A stretch of 64,000 nt of DNA, taken from Epiperipatus broadwayi (lineage: Eukaryota > Onychophora > Udeonychophora > Euonychophora > Peripatidae). A program made the position numbers and the translations under genes. Of this stretch, positions 23,890-35,735 are shown piece after piece; position 1 is the first letter of the stretch; each line of letters starts with the position of its first letter. Location of the stretch: assembly GCA_028023455.1 (NCBI GenBank), contig JAQFVV010000206.1, forward strand, positions 1,969,361-2,033,360. Reading direction: 5' to 3'. The notes below the pieces were generated by a model, which saw only the letters and a program-made list of their open reading frames with translations, had not been told where the DNA came from and made no database searches.

Positions 23890-24414
23890 GTTGGTTCAAT
23901 CTTTTTTTTTCTTAAGAGCAAGATTAATTAGAAGCTTCCATACATTGTGTATTGACACACTGTATTGACTTATAGGATTATTTAACATTGTCATATGAAC
24001 AGATTCCTTGAATTTTCTTCTAAGCATTTTTTCCTCTTTATCCAATATCTTTGTATTTTCCCACTTAAGCATATGGTCATTAGTACATACATGATCTGTT
24101 ATAGTAAACACATCTGTTTTTTCTCTTTTAACCATTAATTTGTGATCTTTCAATCACTGTTCAACAGGGTGACAGGTCTCATCAATGTATTTTCTTTCAC
24201 ATTCACATGGTATTTCATAGATGCAGTTTTTGTTATTGAGCATTTCCAGTTTAGCTTAATAAAAGCAAGTATTCCTCAAAGCATAGTATGGCTTTGGAAA
24301 GCAGTTCTAATGTTATATTGACTGCAGAGTTTCTTTCATTTGTCCACCATTTCTCATATGTATGAATGCACTACCATACCAATAATTGTTTTCCCTTTTG
24401 GTGTCTCTTTATGT
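23890..24414 (-). pseudogene. Penelope-like element, C-terminal GIY-YIG half
   Basis: At about 24175-24240 (minus) the reading frame gives CIYEIPCECERKYIDE, matching the start of a GIY-YIG nuclease (here IYE and YID). Then comes a stop where the family has an Arg-rich helix, and KDHKLMVKREKTDVFTITDH. The open part 23896-24153 continues with DHMLKWENTKILDKEE and RRKFKESVHM, the typical PLE tail with the catalytic Glu and RRKIKES-like motif. It ends LALKKKKD near 23896. It is the downstream half of the PLE whose RT lies at 35736-37040; an LTR element sits between the halves. Several stops and frame breaks make it a pseudogene. Confidence 0.85.
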
Positions 24415-27146
24415 TGTAACAGTCAGAATCGTCTATCTCGCTAACACACTGCAGAATTCAAACCCCAGACATGAAGCTGAACATTCTAGGAGGAGTTGCC
24501 TTCTAGATATACTAAGTTCGAATCTAAAGTCCAAATTTCACAGCGCCATCTACGTGATAGTGCATCTGATGCCACTACTAGTATAACCTTTGACCGGTGC
24601 CTGGTGGTCAGGGAGAAACAAAAGACTCTATACTAAAAGAAGCTTGGGTGGCTAATTAACATCTATGGATTTACAAAAGAAATGCAGAAAATATATATAT
24701 AGACCGAGACAGTGATAGGAATCAATAAAATAAGATATCAAATTTAGTTTTAAATAATTTCACAAAATTTATTCATATAAATTATATATATAATGCCACT
24801 GTCTGCTTATATGAGACAGGGACGCGTATTAAATAATTGTTGGCATTATATTCCCACAACTGACAAAAAGACTTTAAAACAAAGTGATATATTCTATTCC
24901 TCGGGCTAATAGCATTACGATAATGTGCTTGACGAGATAGGAACATGTGTGAGGTGCTTTGAGTAATTATACAAGTTTAAGAAAATATTTGAAAATTAAG
25001 TGTTCTAAAATATTTATTGATTTCGAGAATAGCACGGACTAAAGCTTACTAAGCAACAAAGTGGGAATGTGATCAAAGCATTTATTTGAGAATAATAATA
25101 ATAGAGTTGCATTGGGAGGTCAGTATTGCTGATAATGAATTTATTAAAGTTGGAGGGTGTGACACGTTTAAGTCATGGATGCTTTGTAAAATAAATATAA
25201 AATAAAACAATATCAAATATCTGAAATGATTATGGAGGGCATCTTGCCACTAACCCGTAGAAAAGTATTTTGACGAACAGCCGAAACTTAGTGACTGGGT
25301 GCCAATTGCGTTTAATTCCCAGGTGTGTCACTTGGGAACACACTCTGCCTGGAAACTGCAAACAAATGGACTTTGGCCGTGTAAAGAATCCTTGGAAAAG
25401 TAAAACAAAGCGGTCTCAACAACCAATTCATGTACCAGCAATACGAGACTAGTATATATAAAACATCTAAATGGGTTTTACTTGGATTAAGAGAAATGCC
25501 CAATCAAATTCCCAAAAATTCATTTAAAAGGGTCCGCACATTCTTGACGTCAATGATGAACTTTGTAATTAAAGTAGAACACGGTAATTAAAATAGGAAA
25601 ATGCATGCTTGCGGGTTTGAAAAGTAAGTATAGATTTATATACGCAATCATGCATTTGGGGACACATTTAAATCATTGACCTCGCACATACTCTCATAGT
25701 AGATTAAAATCAATAACATGTAGATTTTAAACTATGTGATTATATTATATATTAAAGAAGTGATTATATTATATATTAAAGAAAAGAATCACCCTTGAAC
25801 GAGTGATTTGCAAGATAATAAAAATTGGAAATTATTTAGAAATTTAAAATATGCCTTTATAGCGGCATCTTAGTTTCAACAAAAGGAATAATTCACTCGG
25901 TCAAAGACGATTCTGACACATTATCATAATAAAATAACAGAAAGCTTAATAAATAGAAAATATTAACCCAAGGATAGAGAGCAAAATGTTGAGTATATTT
26001 AAACACGTTAAAGAAATACATAATGAAGTTATGTGAAATATAAGAAAAACATTTTTAAATAGCTATAGCATGTTAGTTATCACAAGAGCTCTTGGGTTAA
26101 TTTAGGGTTACCTCTGGAGAAGCATTTTAGGTAGATTGATGGTTGGCAGGTTTTTATATAATTTAACAGCAAAATCTGGAAATGTTCATATTTTTGGCAG
26201 CAGCAGCAGTTCCGGGGTTCCTTATGTGATAGCTTCCGATGGTCTGGAGCAGCGGCCGGCTATTCCGAGGGGACATAGCCATCTTAACGCCTCTACTCTG
26301 GCATGTCAAGGTTAGCAAATTATTAGAATAGAACTCAGAATGATTTCTCTTAGAAACATTAGAAGACTCGAGAACAAAAGAAAACCCTTCTTTTTATAGT
26401 AGACTTTAACAATAAACTGCCCTGGAGTATTACAAAAATATATCGGACTTATCAGCTGTAATTAAATCTATCCGAATATCTAAAGGAATTCAACATTAAT
26501 TAATTTCTTTTGTTAATTTCCCTTTCAACATTCAAATTACAAACTAGATTTAATTAAAAATTACTCTTACTAATTAAAGAAAACCTTAAGTGGACAGCTG
26601 CTGTTATTAGATAAACTTATATAACATTAACTAATTAAACTATTGTCCCTCATTTATTTTAACTGAAATATTTGGAATGACTTTTATTAAATTAAAGAAA
26701 ATGATTTTACTTTTTAAATTGCAATATTTGAATCTATTTACTAAACGAATATTTACTAAATGAATTTTATTTTAAATCAAAATATATTACGATGGTAATA
26801 TATTTGTAAATAGATTCAAACAAAATAACTTTAACAATTTATAATTTTGATATGTTTTAAAATGCATATCATAGTGTGTGCGCAATTACGACTTATATAA
26901 CTTACTTTTTAATAAATCAAAATTATGTGAACATATACATAATCCATAATATTTTATTTTATTTGGGAATGAGTTATATATATAATATGAGCATTGTGCT
27001 CGTGGTTTAAAATTAGACGGGATTTTCGGTATATAAGCATATTGCAGACACACTACGATAGATTGGGGTTCAAACTAAGGTATGAGGGTAGGAAATAGGT
27101 GAGAAAAGGTGAAATGAAGATCTGCAAAGCAGACCTTACTGTTTCA
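24415..27146 (-). repeat. 3' LTR of retrotransposon 1
   Basis: About 2.73 kb. On the minus strand it begins TGAAACAGTAAGG and ends GACTGTTACA. It aligns along its full length with 33032-35735, with scattered substitutions and small indels. One example is a 24-bp-type duplication GTGATTATATTATAT near 25737-25790 that is absent from the other LTR. A TATAAAAA word lies at 26391-26398 (minus). Confidence 0.92.
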
Positions 27147-27446
27147 CATTCCCTTAGTGATGGAACAAAAAAAATTGTTAAAAAAAAAGATCTTACAACA
27201 GGTGTCCACCTATGAAGCCTGCATAAAAAAAAATTTACAAGATAACCCACAATGTACAGGATATAAATATAATGAAGAAACGAAACTGAATTATATACCC
27301 GGATCATATTAATAAATCTACTATCTAGCGAACATTTTCTATTATCTACCCCCCCTTCAACCAAATTTTATTTAACAAATCTAATAGTTTAACATTGATT
27401 TATCCTGTGATGTGTCCATTTTTTTTGTTGTTGTTTTAAAAACCTA
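27147..27446 (-). other. 3' untranslated part and polypurine tract, element 1
   Basis: Between the integrase end and the 3' LTR. The minus strand just before the LTR reads CACTAAGGGAATG, a short purine tract in the position expected for plus-strand priming (27147-27158). No other coding content. The frame at 27053-27364 crosses the LTR edge and is not a gene. Confidence 0.5.
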
Positions 27447-28673
27447 CTATAATCCTGGGTCTGGTGGGTGATATACAAAGGATTTTAGACTCCTAGCATT
27501 ATAAGTCCCTCTTATAGTCCCATTATCCTCCAGTAAATATGCACTTGGGCCGCTTACCTGTTTTATTACATATGGCCCTTGATACAGTGGGAAAAACTTC
27601 TTGTATTTATACTGGTCCCGACTACTGGGCTTTGGAGTTCTGACCCATACATGATCCCCAACTTGGAATTGGTAGGACCTTGTTTCTTTAATTGTTTTTT
27701 TTTCCACCCGGGCTTTCAGATGATGATGAACTGCTCACCTGTCCTCTTCTCTGTCAACTTTTTGATCATCCTTGAGCAGGGGTATTTTAATTAATGGTTG
27801 CTCTGGCTTACCAAAATGAAGATGCATTGGTGTTAGCCCTGTAGCCTCATTAATGGTTCCATTAATATACTGAAAAATTTCTTCCGTTCGGTTGACCCAG
27901 CCCCGGTGGTTATCGTGGATGTACGTCCAAAACAGCCGGTTAATTTCCCGCATGACCCTCTCACAGGGGTTGGATTGGGGGTTTCTAATGGATGTCATCA
28001 CATGCCTGAGACCTTGGCTCTTTATCCAGGTCTGCCATTCTCATGAAGTGAAAGCCGAGCCATGATCTGAGAGTATTGCTTCGGGCTTGCCGATGGTCAC
28101 AAATTGCTTGCACTGTAACGCCCTAATTGCACTTTTTGAATCTGCTCTTATGACTGGGTAGGCTCATGCATACTTAGAAAATACATCGTAGGTGACAAAA
28201 AGGTACCGACATCTACAATAGGATGGTAGTGGCCCATAGTGGTCTACTGCCAATACCTTGTTGGGTCCCAATGGGATAATGGAGGTGGGGGTACTGCTGA
28301 AGATCTTATTTGGGGGTTTGCTTTTAGCGCATGTATTACATTTCTGGAGGGTATGTAATATATCACTATACATCTGTGGCCAATGAAACTGCCGCCTCAG
28401 GGCTTCTTCGGTTTTTCTGGGACCATAATGTCCCACCAGGCTGTGCATATAAGTGATTAGTGGGCTTCTTAAATCAGGTGATATGAGAATTTTCCACAAT
28501 CTATTCTCAGTTTGTTGCAGCAAAAGTCCATTTTGCAATCTGTATCTCCTTTTTCCCCTACCAGTGGTACATCCTTGAGCAGGGTTTCCTTGCCTTTGGA
28601 CTTCTTGCATTAACTCTCTGTAGGTGGGGCTGCTTTTCCTGCCAATACTGCAAATTCTTAAGTTTCTTTTCAA
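27447..28673 (-). pseudogene. pol: Integrase, element 1
   Basis: 28164-28673 carries the zinc-binding HHCC domain (YMHSLVGHYGPRKTEE to KCNTCAKSKPP) and the first catalytic Asp in AVDHYGPLPS. After stops near 28150 and 28045, the frame gives LSDHG with the second Asp (about 28075) and SIRNPQSNPCERVMRE with the Glu about 34 residues later. The C-terminal piece 27447-27707 has FQVGDHVWVRTP and FPLYQGPYVIKQV, a GPY/F-type module, and ends near YNARSLKSF. All pieces share one frame apart from stops; DDE residues are kept but the protein is interrupted. Confidence 0.88.
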
Positions 28674-29004
28674 TTTCCTGGTCCAACATGTTAGTCATGA
28701 TTATTAATGGCTGGTCTGATATCATAGGGTTGCAAGGTTTAACTTCTACAGGATGATGACTCAATACATTGGCCACAATATTTTCAGGGCATGGGCAATA
28801 AATTATTTTGTAGTGGAATTTCTGCAGTGACAAGCTCCATTGTATAAGGTGATCATTGTTTAGATAACTTTTATTCAGAAATTCCAAGCACTGATGGTCC
28901 GTAATTATAATTACTTCCAATCCCAGCAATATCTGCTTGAATTTGCTGCACGCCCATACAATGGCTAAAGTCTCTTGTTCAGTGACAGTATTTTTTCTCT
29001 GCAC
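28558..29004 (-). pseudogene. pol: RNase H region, element 1
   Basis: Same frame as the preceding RT piece, after one stop. The Glu box TEQETLAIVWACSKF, the Asp box IITDHQCLEF and the end of the domain are visible. At that end the usual ADILSR is ANVLSH, so the last catalytic Asp is Asn. The fragment then runs into a connector with KKLKNLQYWQEKQP. Together with the first Asp in LQTDSS this leaves three of four RNase H acids. Confidence 0.82.
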
Positions 29005-29007
29005 CTC

Positions 29008-29950
29008 TTAATGTATGGCTACTGAAGTACAAGACCTGATGTTGGCCTGCTTGATTAACCTGGAACAGTAAACACCTAGACCTTTCTTGCTGCTGTCAGT
29101 CTGCAAATAGAATGGGCAAGTGAAATCAGGATAACATAACATCACAGTCTGGAGGAAATTGTCCTTGATTTTCTTGAAATCTTGCTCGTGCTGTTCATTC
29201 CATTCCCACCGACGGTGTTGCTTCAATAGTTCCAGCAATGTGGAGGTATCTTTTGCAAAGCCTGGATAGAACTTATGGTAGTAATTGCAGAGGCCTAAAA
29301 AGGATCTAATCTGCTTTCTATTGATAGGCCTCGGGAAGTTCTGGATTGCTTCTACCTTATCTGGATGGGTCCGAATTCCTTGTCCATTTATGATGTGTCC
29401 CAAAAAGGCAATTTCTTTTAGAGCAAAGTGACTCTTTTCTAGATTCACAGTAATATTCTTCTGGGCACATTCAGAAAAAGACTGCTTCAGGTGCTCCAGG
29501 TGTTCCTGAGGATTGCGCGATGCAATGACCACATCATTGATATAGCACACTAATTTTTTTTTAGATCTTCAGATAGAACTTGGTTCAAGCATCTCATTAG
29601 TCCAGCACCACTGTTTATGAGCCCAAAAGGTACTCTCTTAAATAGATGTGTTTGCCCATTGTGACGGAAGGCCATGTATTTTCTGTCTTGGGGTGTAATA
29701 CCATCTGCCAATAGCTAGCAGTTAAGTCTAATGTGGAAAAAATATTCTTTGTAGATAATTTGAGAAAAACTTTCTGTACAGGTGGTGGGATATCCTGTTC
29801 TGGTATTGTGATATTGTTGAGCATTCTGGCATCTAAACACAGTCTTGTAGACCCATTTTTCTTTTTCACAACCACTAATGGATTATTATAGGGTGAAGAT
29901 CCCTTTTCAATTACCCCCCATGTAATCATCTGTTGGATCTGAGCACTCAC
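29008..29950 (-). pseudogene. pol: Reverse transcriptase, element 1
   Basis: Two open pieces in different frames. 29615-29950 has the RT fingers and palm start: WGVIEKGSSPYNNPLVVV, then RLCLDARMLNN and the motif A segment FSTLDLTASYWQM with its Asp. 29008-29550 begins with motif C, where the catalytic YMDD of element 2 is CYINDVVIAS here, so the first Asp is Asn. It continues through FLGHIINGQGIRTHPDK and FLGLCNYYHKFYP (thumb) to the RNase H start LQTDSSKKGLG. The frame break between the pieces falls in motif B. Inactive. Confidence 0.88.
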
Positions 29951-30035
29951 TTCATCTTGATATTGGAAAGGAATGGGGTATGTCCAGGCCTGGAAGTGGA
30001 TTTCCTCCTTTACACAAATCCGGTGGACATAACCT

Positions 30036-30473
30036 TTAATTAGGAATTGGAGAGAAGATTTGCTGACTTGCCATTAATAGTTGATGCAATTGGGACTGAT
30101 TCTCGATGGTTTCTAGTGATGATTCTTTGACCTTATCTTTGATGGTGCTTTCATCGATGCTGGCCTCCATACACTGAACTTGGACTCCAGGTAAGACCTT
30201 GGTTTCATTAAAATCTATCTTCTCTTGCTGGACCATGATTGAATTCGTGGCATAGTCAAGGATACACTTATTTTGGGTCAGAAAATTGGATCCAATTATA
30301 ACATCATGGACCAATTCTTTTGTAACTAGGAAAGTGTGCCCAATGGTTATTTTCCTGAAGATTATTTCTAACCATACTTGGTATACTTCAGTCTTGGTTC
30401 TTTTTCCATCAGCCAGTTTCATCTGGATGGGATGGGTTAGTAACCTGGGTATACATCTGCTCCATTCTTCCAT
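30036..30473 (-). pseudogene. pol: Protease C-terminal part and linker, element 1
   Basis: Continues in the same frame as the preceding fragment after one stop codon. About residues 20-70 carry QMKLADGKRTKT and a VHDVIIGSNFLTQN segment. The latter is the hydrophobic-Ile-Gly motif near the end of retroviral-type proteases (ILG.DFL in relatives). The rest is a linker with KVLPGVQVQ and is not conserved enough to assign. A frame change separates it from the RT. Confidence 0.7.
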
Positions 30474-31169
30474 TCATAGCAACCATCCCTTTGAAATGCA
30501 GGAAATCTGACTGCCAGTGTCAATGAGGGCAGGAATTTCAATGGGTCCCACTCCGATGTTTATTACTGGACATGGACCAACAGGAACTCCACAGGTGGTG
30601 TCCTTTTCTCGGATAACCATTGACACGGGGTTCACATCCACTAAGAGGCTCCCTTTTGTTGGAGGATGAGAGTAGGGGGGTTGTGCTAACAGAGTTCTTT
30701 TGAGTCTCGTATTTCCTCCCATCATATTTTGTTCTGATTGACGGTGGGGATTCCATGGGCCAGAGTTGATCATCATCAAAAATTCCACCATGACTTCCAC
30801 ATCTTTGATCCTGCTGCTGACCATAAGCCATTGGATAGGTAATGGCATATTCTGTTGGATTATATGGATGATGTAGAAATCTGAAAACTTGAATGTGGTG
30901 AGTGATCTAAATCGTTTTACCAGATGGATGAAAAATTGCATGCAAGTCTCTTTGATTGCTTCATACTTCTCCTGGCAAACCGTATTTAGAATCCCGCTCT
31001 GCCGATCCTCACTCCAATAATACTTCAATAATGTGTTACAGTAATTGGCAAAGTCACTCGGTTTTTTAGTCAACATGCCCCACCAATCTCTTGCATAGCC
31101 ATATAAGTAATGGCTAGTGATCACAGGCTGTTCGCGACAGTTCATCTTACAAAGAGAAAAAAATCCCAC
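30474..31169 (-). pseudogene. gag-pol: Gag capsid core and protease start, element 1
   Basis: Residues 1-130 match a Ty3/Gypsy Gag core: a YARDWWGMLTKKPSDF segment (the conserved A..WW box), then a helical region with FFIHLVKRFRSL. No CCHC zinc knuckle is visible between this and the protease. From about residue 200 the frame enters the aspartic protease: IEIPALIDTGSQIS has the catalytic DTG triad. An in-frame TGA (30474-30476) ends it just after GWLL; the same frame continues downstream. Related to 48585-49475 of element 2. Confidence 0.8.
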
Positions 31170-31234
31170 AAGCTATCCAAGTGTGGGTGAGGATTTTCTC
31201 CTATTTCTCCTCGAAATATCTAAATGGTGATTAT

Positions 31235-31672
31235 TTAATCAACCTGGGTTTGAATTCTGAGGTCTGAAATTAATGTACTGCAGGCTGCATCTCTTGTACT
31301 ATTGTTGATTTGAGAAAGTGGTCGATTGCTGTCACAGGTCTGACAGCTCTGATTTTTAGTTTTTTCCCCTTTCCAGTTTTCTAAGTAGCATTCTTCAATA
31401 TTAAATTCAAGAGCCCTTTGTTCTTTTTTTACTTTGACAATTTTGTCGAGGAGCAGCCTGTTAAATATTTTATACTCTTCCTCTTTTCTTTGGGCTTCCT
31501 CTTCATGCTCTCTTGCCCTCTCTTCGCTTCTTTTATACAATTCCTCCAGATATTTCCAATTGAAATCTCCCTGGCTCGTTTGCTGGAGAGGTCTCATACT
31601 TATTGGAGGAGATTCAAGAAATCCAGATGGGTCCAGTTCTTGTTTATTGTGGTTGTTCTCCATATTATCCAT
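31235..31672 (-). pseudogene. gag: Gag N-terminal region, element 1
   Basis: An open stretch of about 145 residues from an ATG at 31672. The middle (about residues 40-100) is rich in Glu, Lys and Arg (YKRSEERAREHEEEAQRK) and looks like a coiled coil, as in N-terminal Gag segments that mediate assembly. A stop at 31235 and a frame change separate it from the capsid-like part downstream. Assignment rests on position ahead of the Gag core; the sequence itself is not diagnostic. The 1.3-kb leader between here and the LTR (31673-33031) has no clear coding content. Confidence 0.5.
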
Positions 31673-32983
31673 GGCCTTGGATGATTATCATGATCGATGA
31701 TGATGATGACTTTTCCTTTTATTTTATTGCTAACTATTTAATATATCCTAAAAAAATTTCTTAACGAATAGGTGTACTTTTAAAACACAATATATAGCAC
31801 CGATAAAAAAAACTTTTAAGCTGTTTTACGGTTGAACTTACTAAAACTCATACAGTAAAAAAATATACTATTATTATATTTTCCTTGTTTGATTCTCTGC
31901 CATTATTATGTTTGACTTCAAATTTTATTAATGGCTAATATGCTATCTCCCTCTCGATTCTGTTGGCCTAATTTCTGCTTTTACATTTATCACTAAAACC
32001 CCAACTACTGCCCTCTTACTACTACCAAAATTTCTCGCTTAAATCTGCTGCCAACATATATATTTTTAACTGCCTGTATATATAAAAATCTCTTAAATTC
32101 TAACTGTCAAATTGTTTTGCTAAAATATGTTTTTAAACTCAAGCTACTTTATTTATATATATATAAACATTCGCTAGATCCGGGTATACTTATTTCGTTC
32201 CTTCTTATTTAAGATTAGCATACATATATTTTTATTTACATAATTATTGATCCGATTCACGTCTCATTATTTGGTCTAAGAAAAATTTATACACGTTAAA
32301 AAAAACAAATTACATATAAAAGAATCTAGCCTGGTGACAAAATTTATTTTAGAAATAACTCCGTTTAATAAAATTACCCTTGGGCGCCATGCCACCAGTT
32401 AAAAAGGATCCAGAGACTATTAGCTTCCCAAAATTAATTTTAAATTACTGTATTCCATTTAACTACGGGCACTCATTAAAACATTCATATTTTTTGTATT
32501 TATTACATTTTATTTATTATTGAATTTTTTTGAATTCCATACGATAGCCTATTACATAGCTAGGTCATTACCGTACAAAATTACTATTATGCTATCTTGC
32601 ACGTTGAGCCTATAAAATTTTTTTTAAATATATTAAATTTCATAGATTGTCATATTCACTTACAATATAAGTAATTTATGCTATGCGTATATAGCATGAT
32701 TTAAGTGAAACAATAAATACAGATAAATACAGATGGCTCGTATCACACTATAGCATGTTTGGACAAGTTCTGATTATACAGTATAAGTAATTGAATGCCC
32801 GAGTCAAACAAAATATATGAAATATACACGCAAATAAACAATATAGAGTTTGAAAAATATTATATATCAAAAAATATAAAGGATTTCTGTGATTAAATAC
32901 GAAACAAAATACTAAAATTAAGCTACAGGAATGTGGGTGTTTAAATAATTAAGATCTACAGGGATGTGGGTGTTTAAATAATC

Positions 32984-33007
32984 GAGGCTCCACATTTGGG
33001 CAAGCCA
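32984..33007 (-). other. Possible tRNA-Lys primer-binding site, element 1
   Basis: Twenty-four bases inside the 5' LTR edge, the minus strand reads TGGCTTGCCCAAATG and continues GTGGAGCCTC. It aligns with the element 2 sequence at 48494-48517 and loosely with the invertebrate tRNA-Lys-type site TGGCGCCCAACGTGGGG. The distance from the LTR is larger than usual and the match is imperfect. Confidence 0.35.
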
Positions 33008-33031
33008 TGGACCCGGAAAAAATATATACTA

Positions 33032-35735
33032 TGTAACAGTCAGAATCATCTATCTCACTAACACACTGCAGAATTCAAACCCCAGACACGAAACTGAACA
33101 TTCTAGGAGGGGTTGCCTTCTAGATATACTAAGTTCGAATCTAAAGCCCAAATTTCACAGCACCAAATACATGACAACGCATCTGATGACACTACTAGTA
33201 TGACCTTTGACCGGTGCCTGGTGGTCAGGGAGAAACAAAAGACTCTATACTAAAAGAAGTTTGGGTGGCTAATTATCATCTATGGATTTACAAAAGAAAT
33301 GCAGAAAATATATATATAGACCGAGACAGTGATAGGAATCAAAAAAAATAAGAGATCAAATTTAGTTTTAAATAATTTCACAAAATTTATTCATATAAAT
33401 TATATATATAATGCCACTGTCTGCTTATATGAGACAGGGACACATATTAAATAATTGTTGGCATTATATTCCCACAACTGACAAAAAGACTTTAAAACAA
33501 AGTGATATATTCTATTCCTCGGGCTAATAGCATTACGATAATGTGCTTGACGAGATAGAAACATGTGCGAGGTGCTTTGAGTAATTATACAAGTTTAAGA
33601 AAATATTTGAAAATTAAGTGTTCTAAAATATTTATTGATTTTGAGAATAGCACGGACTAAAGCTTACTAAGCAACAAAGTGGGAATGTGATCAAAGCATT
33701 TATTTGAGAATAATAATAATAGAGTTGCATTGGGAGGTCAGTATTGCTGATAATGAATTTATTAAAGTTGGAGGGTGTGACACGTTTAAGTCACGGATGC
33801 TTTGTAAAATAAATATAAAATAAAACAATATTGAAGATCCGGAATAATTACGGAGGGCATCTCGCTGCTAACCCGTAGGAAAGTATTTTGATGAACAGCC
33901 GAAACTTAGCGACTGGATGACGATTGCGTTTAATTCCCAGGTGTGTCATTTATGAACACACTCTGCCTGGAAACTGCAAATGAACAGATTTGGCCAAAGA
34001 GTCCTTGGAAAATTAAAACAAAGCGGTCTCAACAACCAATTCATTTACCAGCAATACGAGACTAGTGTATATAAAACATACTGAATGGGTTTTACTTGGA
34101 TTAAGAGAAATGCCCAATCAAATTCCTAAAATTCATTTAAAAGGGTCCGCACATTCTCGACGTCAATGATGAACTTTGTAATTAAAGTAGAACACGATAA
34201 TTAAAATAGGAAAATGCATGCTTGTGGGTTTGAAAAGTAAGTATAGATTTATATACGCAATCATGCATTAGGGGACACATTTAATCATTGACCTCGCACA
34301 TACTCTCATATTAGATTAAAATCAATAACATGTAGATTTTAAACTATGTGATTATATTATATATTAAAGAAAAGAATCGCCCTCGAACGAGTGATTTGCA
34401 AGATAATAAAAATTGGAAATTATTTAGAAATTTAAAATATGCCTTTATAGTGGCGTCTTAGTTTCAACAAAAGGAATAATTCACTCGGTCAAAGACGATT
34501 CTGACACATTATCATAATAAAATAACAGAAAGCTTAATAAATAGAAAATATTAACCCAAGGATAGAGAGCAAAATGTTGAGTATATTTAAACACGTTAAA
34601 GAAATACATAATGAAGTTATGTGAAATATAAGAAAAACATTTTTAAATAGCTATAGCATGTTAGTTATCACAAGAGCTCTTGGGTTAATTTAGGGTTACC
34701 TCTGGAGAAGCATTTTAGGTAGATTGATGGTCGGCAGGTTTTTATATAATTTAACAGCAAAATCTGGAAATGTTCATATTTTTGGCAGGAGCAGCAGTTC
34801 CGGGGTTCCTTATGTGATAGCTTCCGATGGTCTGGAGCAGGCGGCCGGCTATTCTGAGAGGACATAGCCATCTTAACACCTCTACTCTGGCACGTCAAGG
34901 TTAGCAAATTATTAGAATAAAACTCAGAATGATTTCTCTTAGAAACATTAGAAGACTGGAGAACAAAAGAAAAACCCTTCTTTTTATAGTAGACTTTAAC
35001 AATAGAACTGCCCTGGAGCATTACAAAAATATATCGGACTTATCAGCTGTAATTAAATCTATCCGAATATCTAAAGGAATTCAACATTAATTAATTTCTT
35101 TTGTTAATTTCCCTGTCGACATTCGAATTACAAACTAGATTTAATTAAAAATTACTCTTACTAATTAAAGAAAACCTTAAGTGGACAAGCTGTTTTTAGA
35201 TAAACTTATATAACATTAACTAATTAAACTATTGTCCCTCATTTATTTTAACTGAAATATTTGGAATGACTTTTATTAAATTAAAGAAAATGATTTTACT
35301 TTTTAAATTGCAATATTTGAATCTATTTACTAAACGAATATTTACTAAATGAATTTTATTTTAAATCAAAATATATTGTGATGGTAATATATTTGTAAAT
35401 AGATTCAAACAAAATAACTTTAACCATTTATAATTTTGATATGTTTTAAAATGCGTATCATAGTGTGTGCACAATTACGACTTATATAACCTACTTTTTA
35501 ATAAATCAAAATTATGTGAACATATACATAATCCATAATATTTTATTTTATTTGGGAATGAGTTATATATATAATATGAGCATTGTGCTCGTGGTTTAAA
35601 ATTAGACGGGATTTTTGGTATATAAGCATATTGCAGACACACTACGATAGATTGGGGTTCAAACTAAGGTATGAGGGTAGGAAATAGGTGAGAAAAGGTG
35701 AAATGAAGATCTGCAAAGCAGACCTTACTGTTTCA
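33032..35735 (-). repeat. 5' LTR of retrotransposon 1
   Basis: About 2.70 kb, the upstream LTR in the sense of transcription. A TATAAAAA word at 34981-34988 (minus) is a candidate promoter, which would start transcripts near 34955. The open frame 34668-35021 within it has no recognisable domain and is broken in the other LTR. Confidence 0.92.

Larger units (their letters stand above)
24415..35735 (-). mobile_element. LTR retrotransposon 1, Ty3/Gypsy (Osvaldo/Ulysses-like)
   Basis: Complete element with two long LTRs, flanked by the 4-bp target duplication ATGT (24411-24414 and 35736-35739). LTR ends are TG...CA on either strand. The internal part (27147-33031) codes on the minus strand in the order Gag, protease, RT, RNase H, integrase. 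That order and the absence of a downstream env-like frame place it in Ty3/Gypsy. The long LTRs, the integrase sequence NPQSNPCERVMRE and the possible tRNA-Lys-type primer site suggest the Osvaldo/Ulysses group (inference). Multiple stops, frameshifts and two catalytic changes show it is dead. It inserted into a PLE. Confidence 0.9.

Noticed and set aside
30286-31700. Plus-strand open frames across element 1 (for example 31418-31684)
   Set aside because: Shadows of the minus-strand gag-pol frames.
32385-32405. GGTGGCATGGCGCCC-like sequence in the element 1 leader as the primer-binding site
   Set aside because: It lies more than 600 bases from the 5' LTR, too far for a primer site; the similarity to the end of the element 2 LTR is short.
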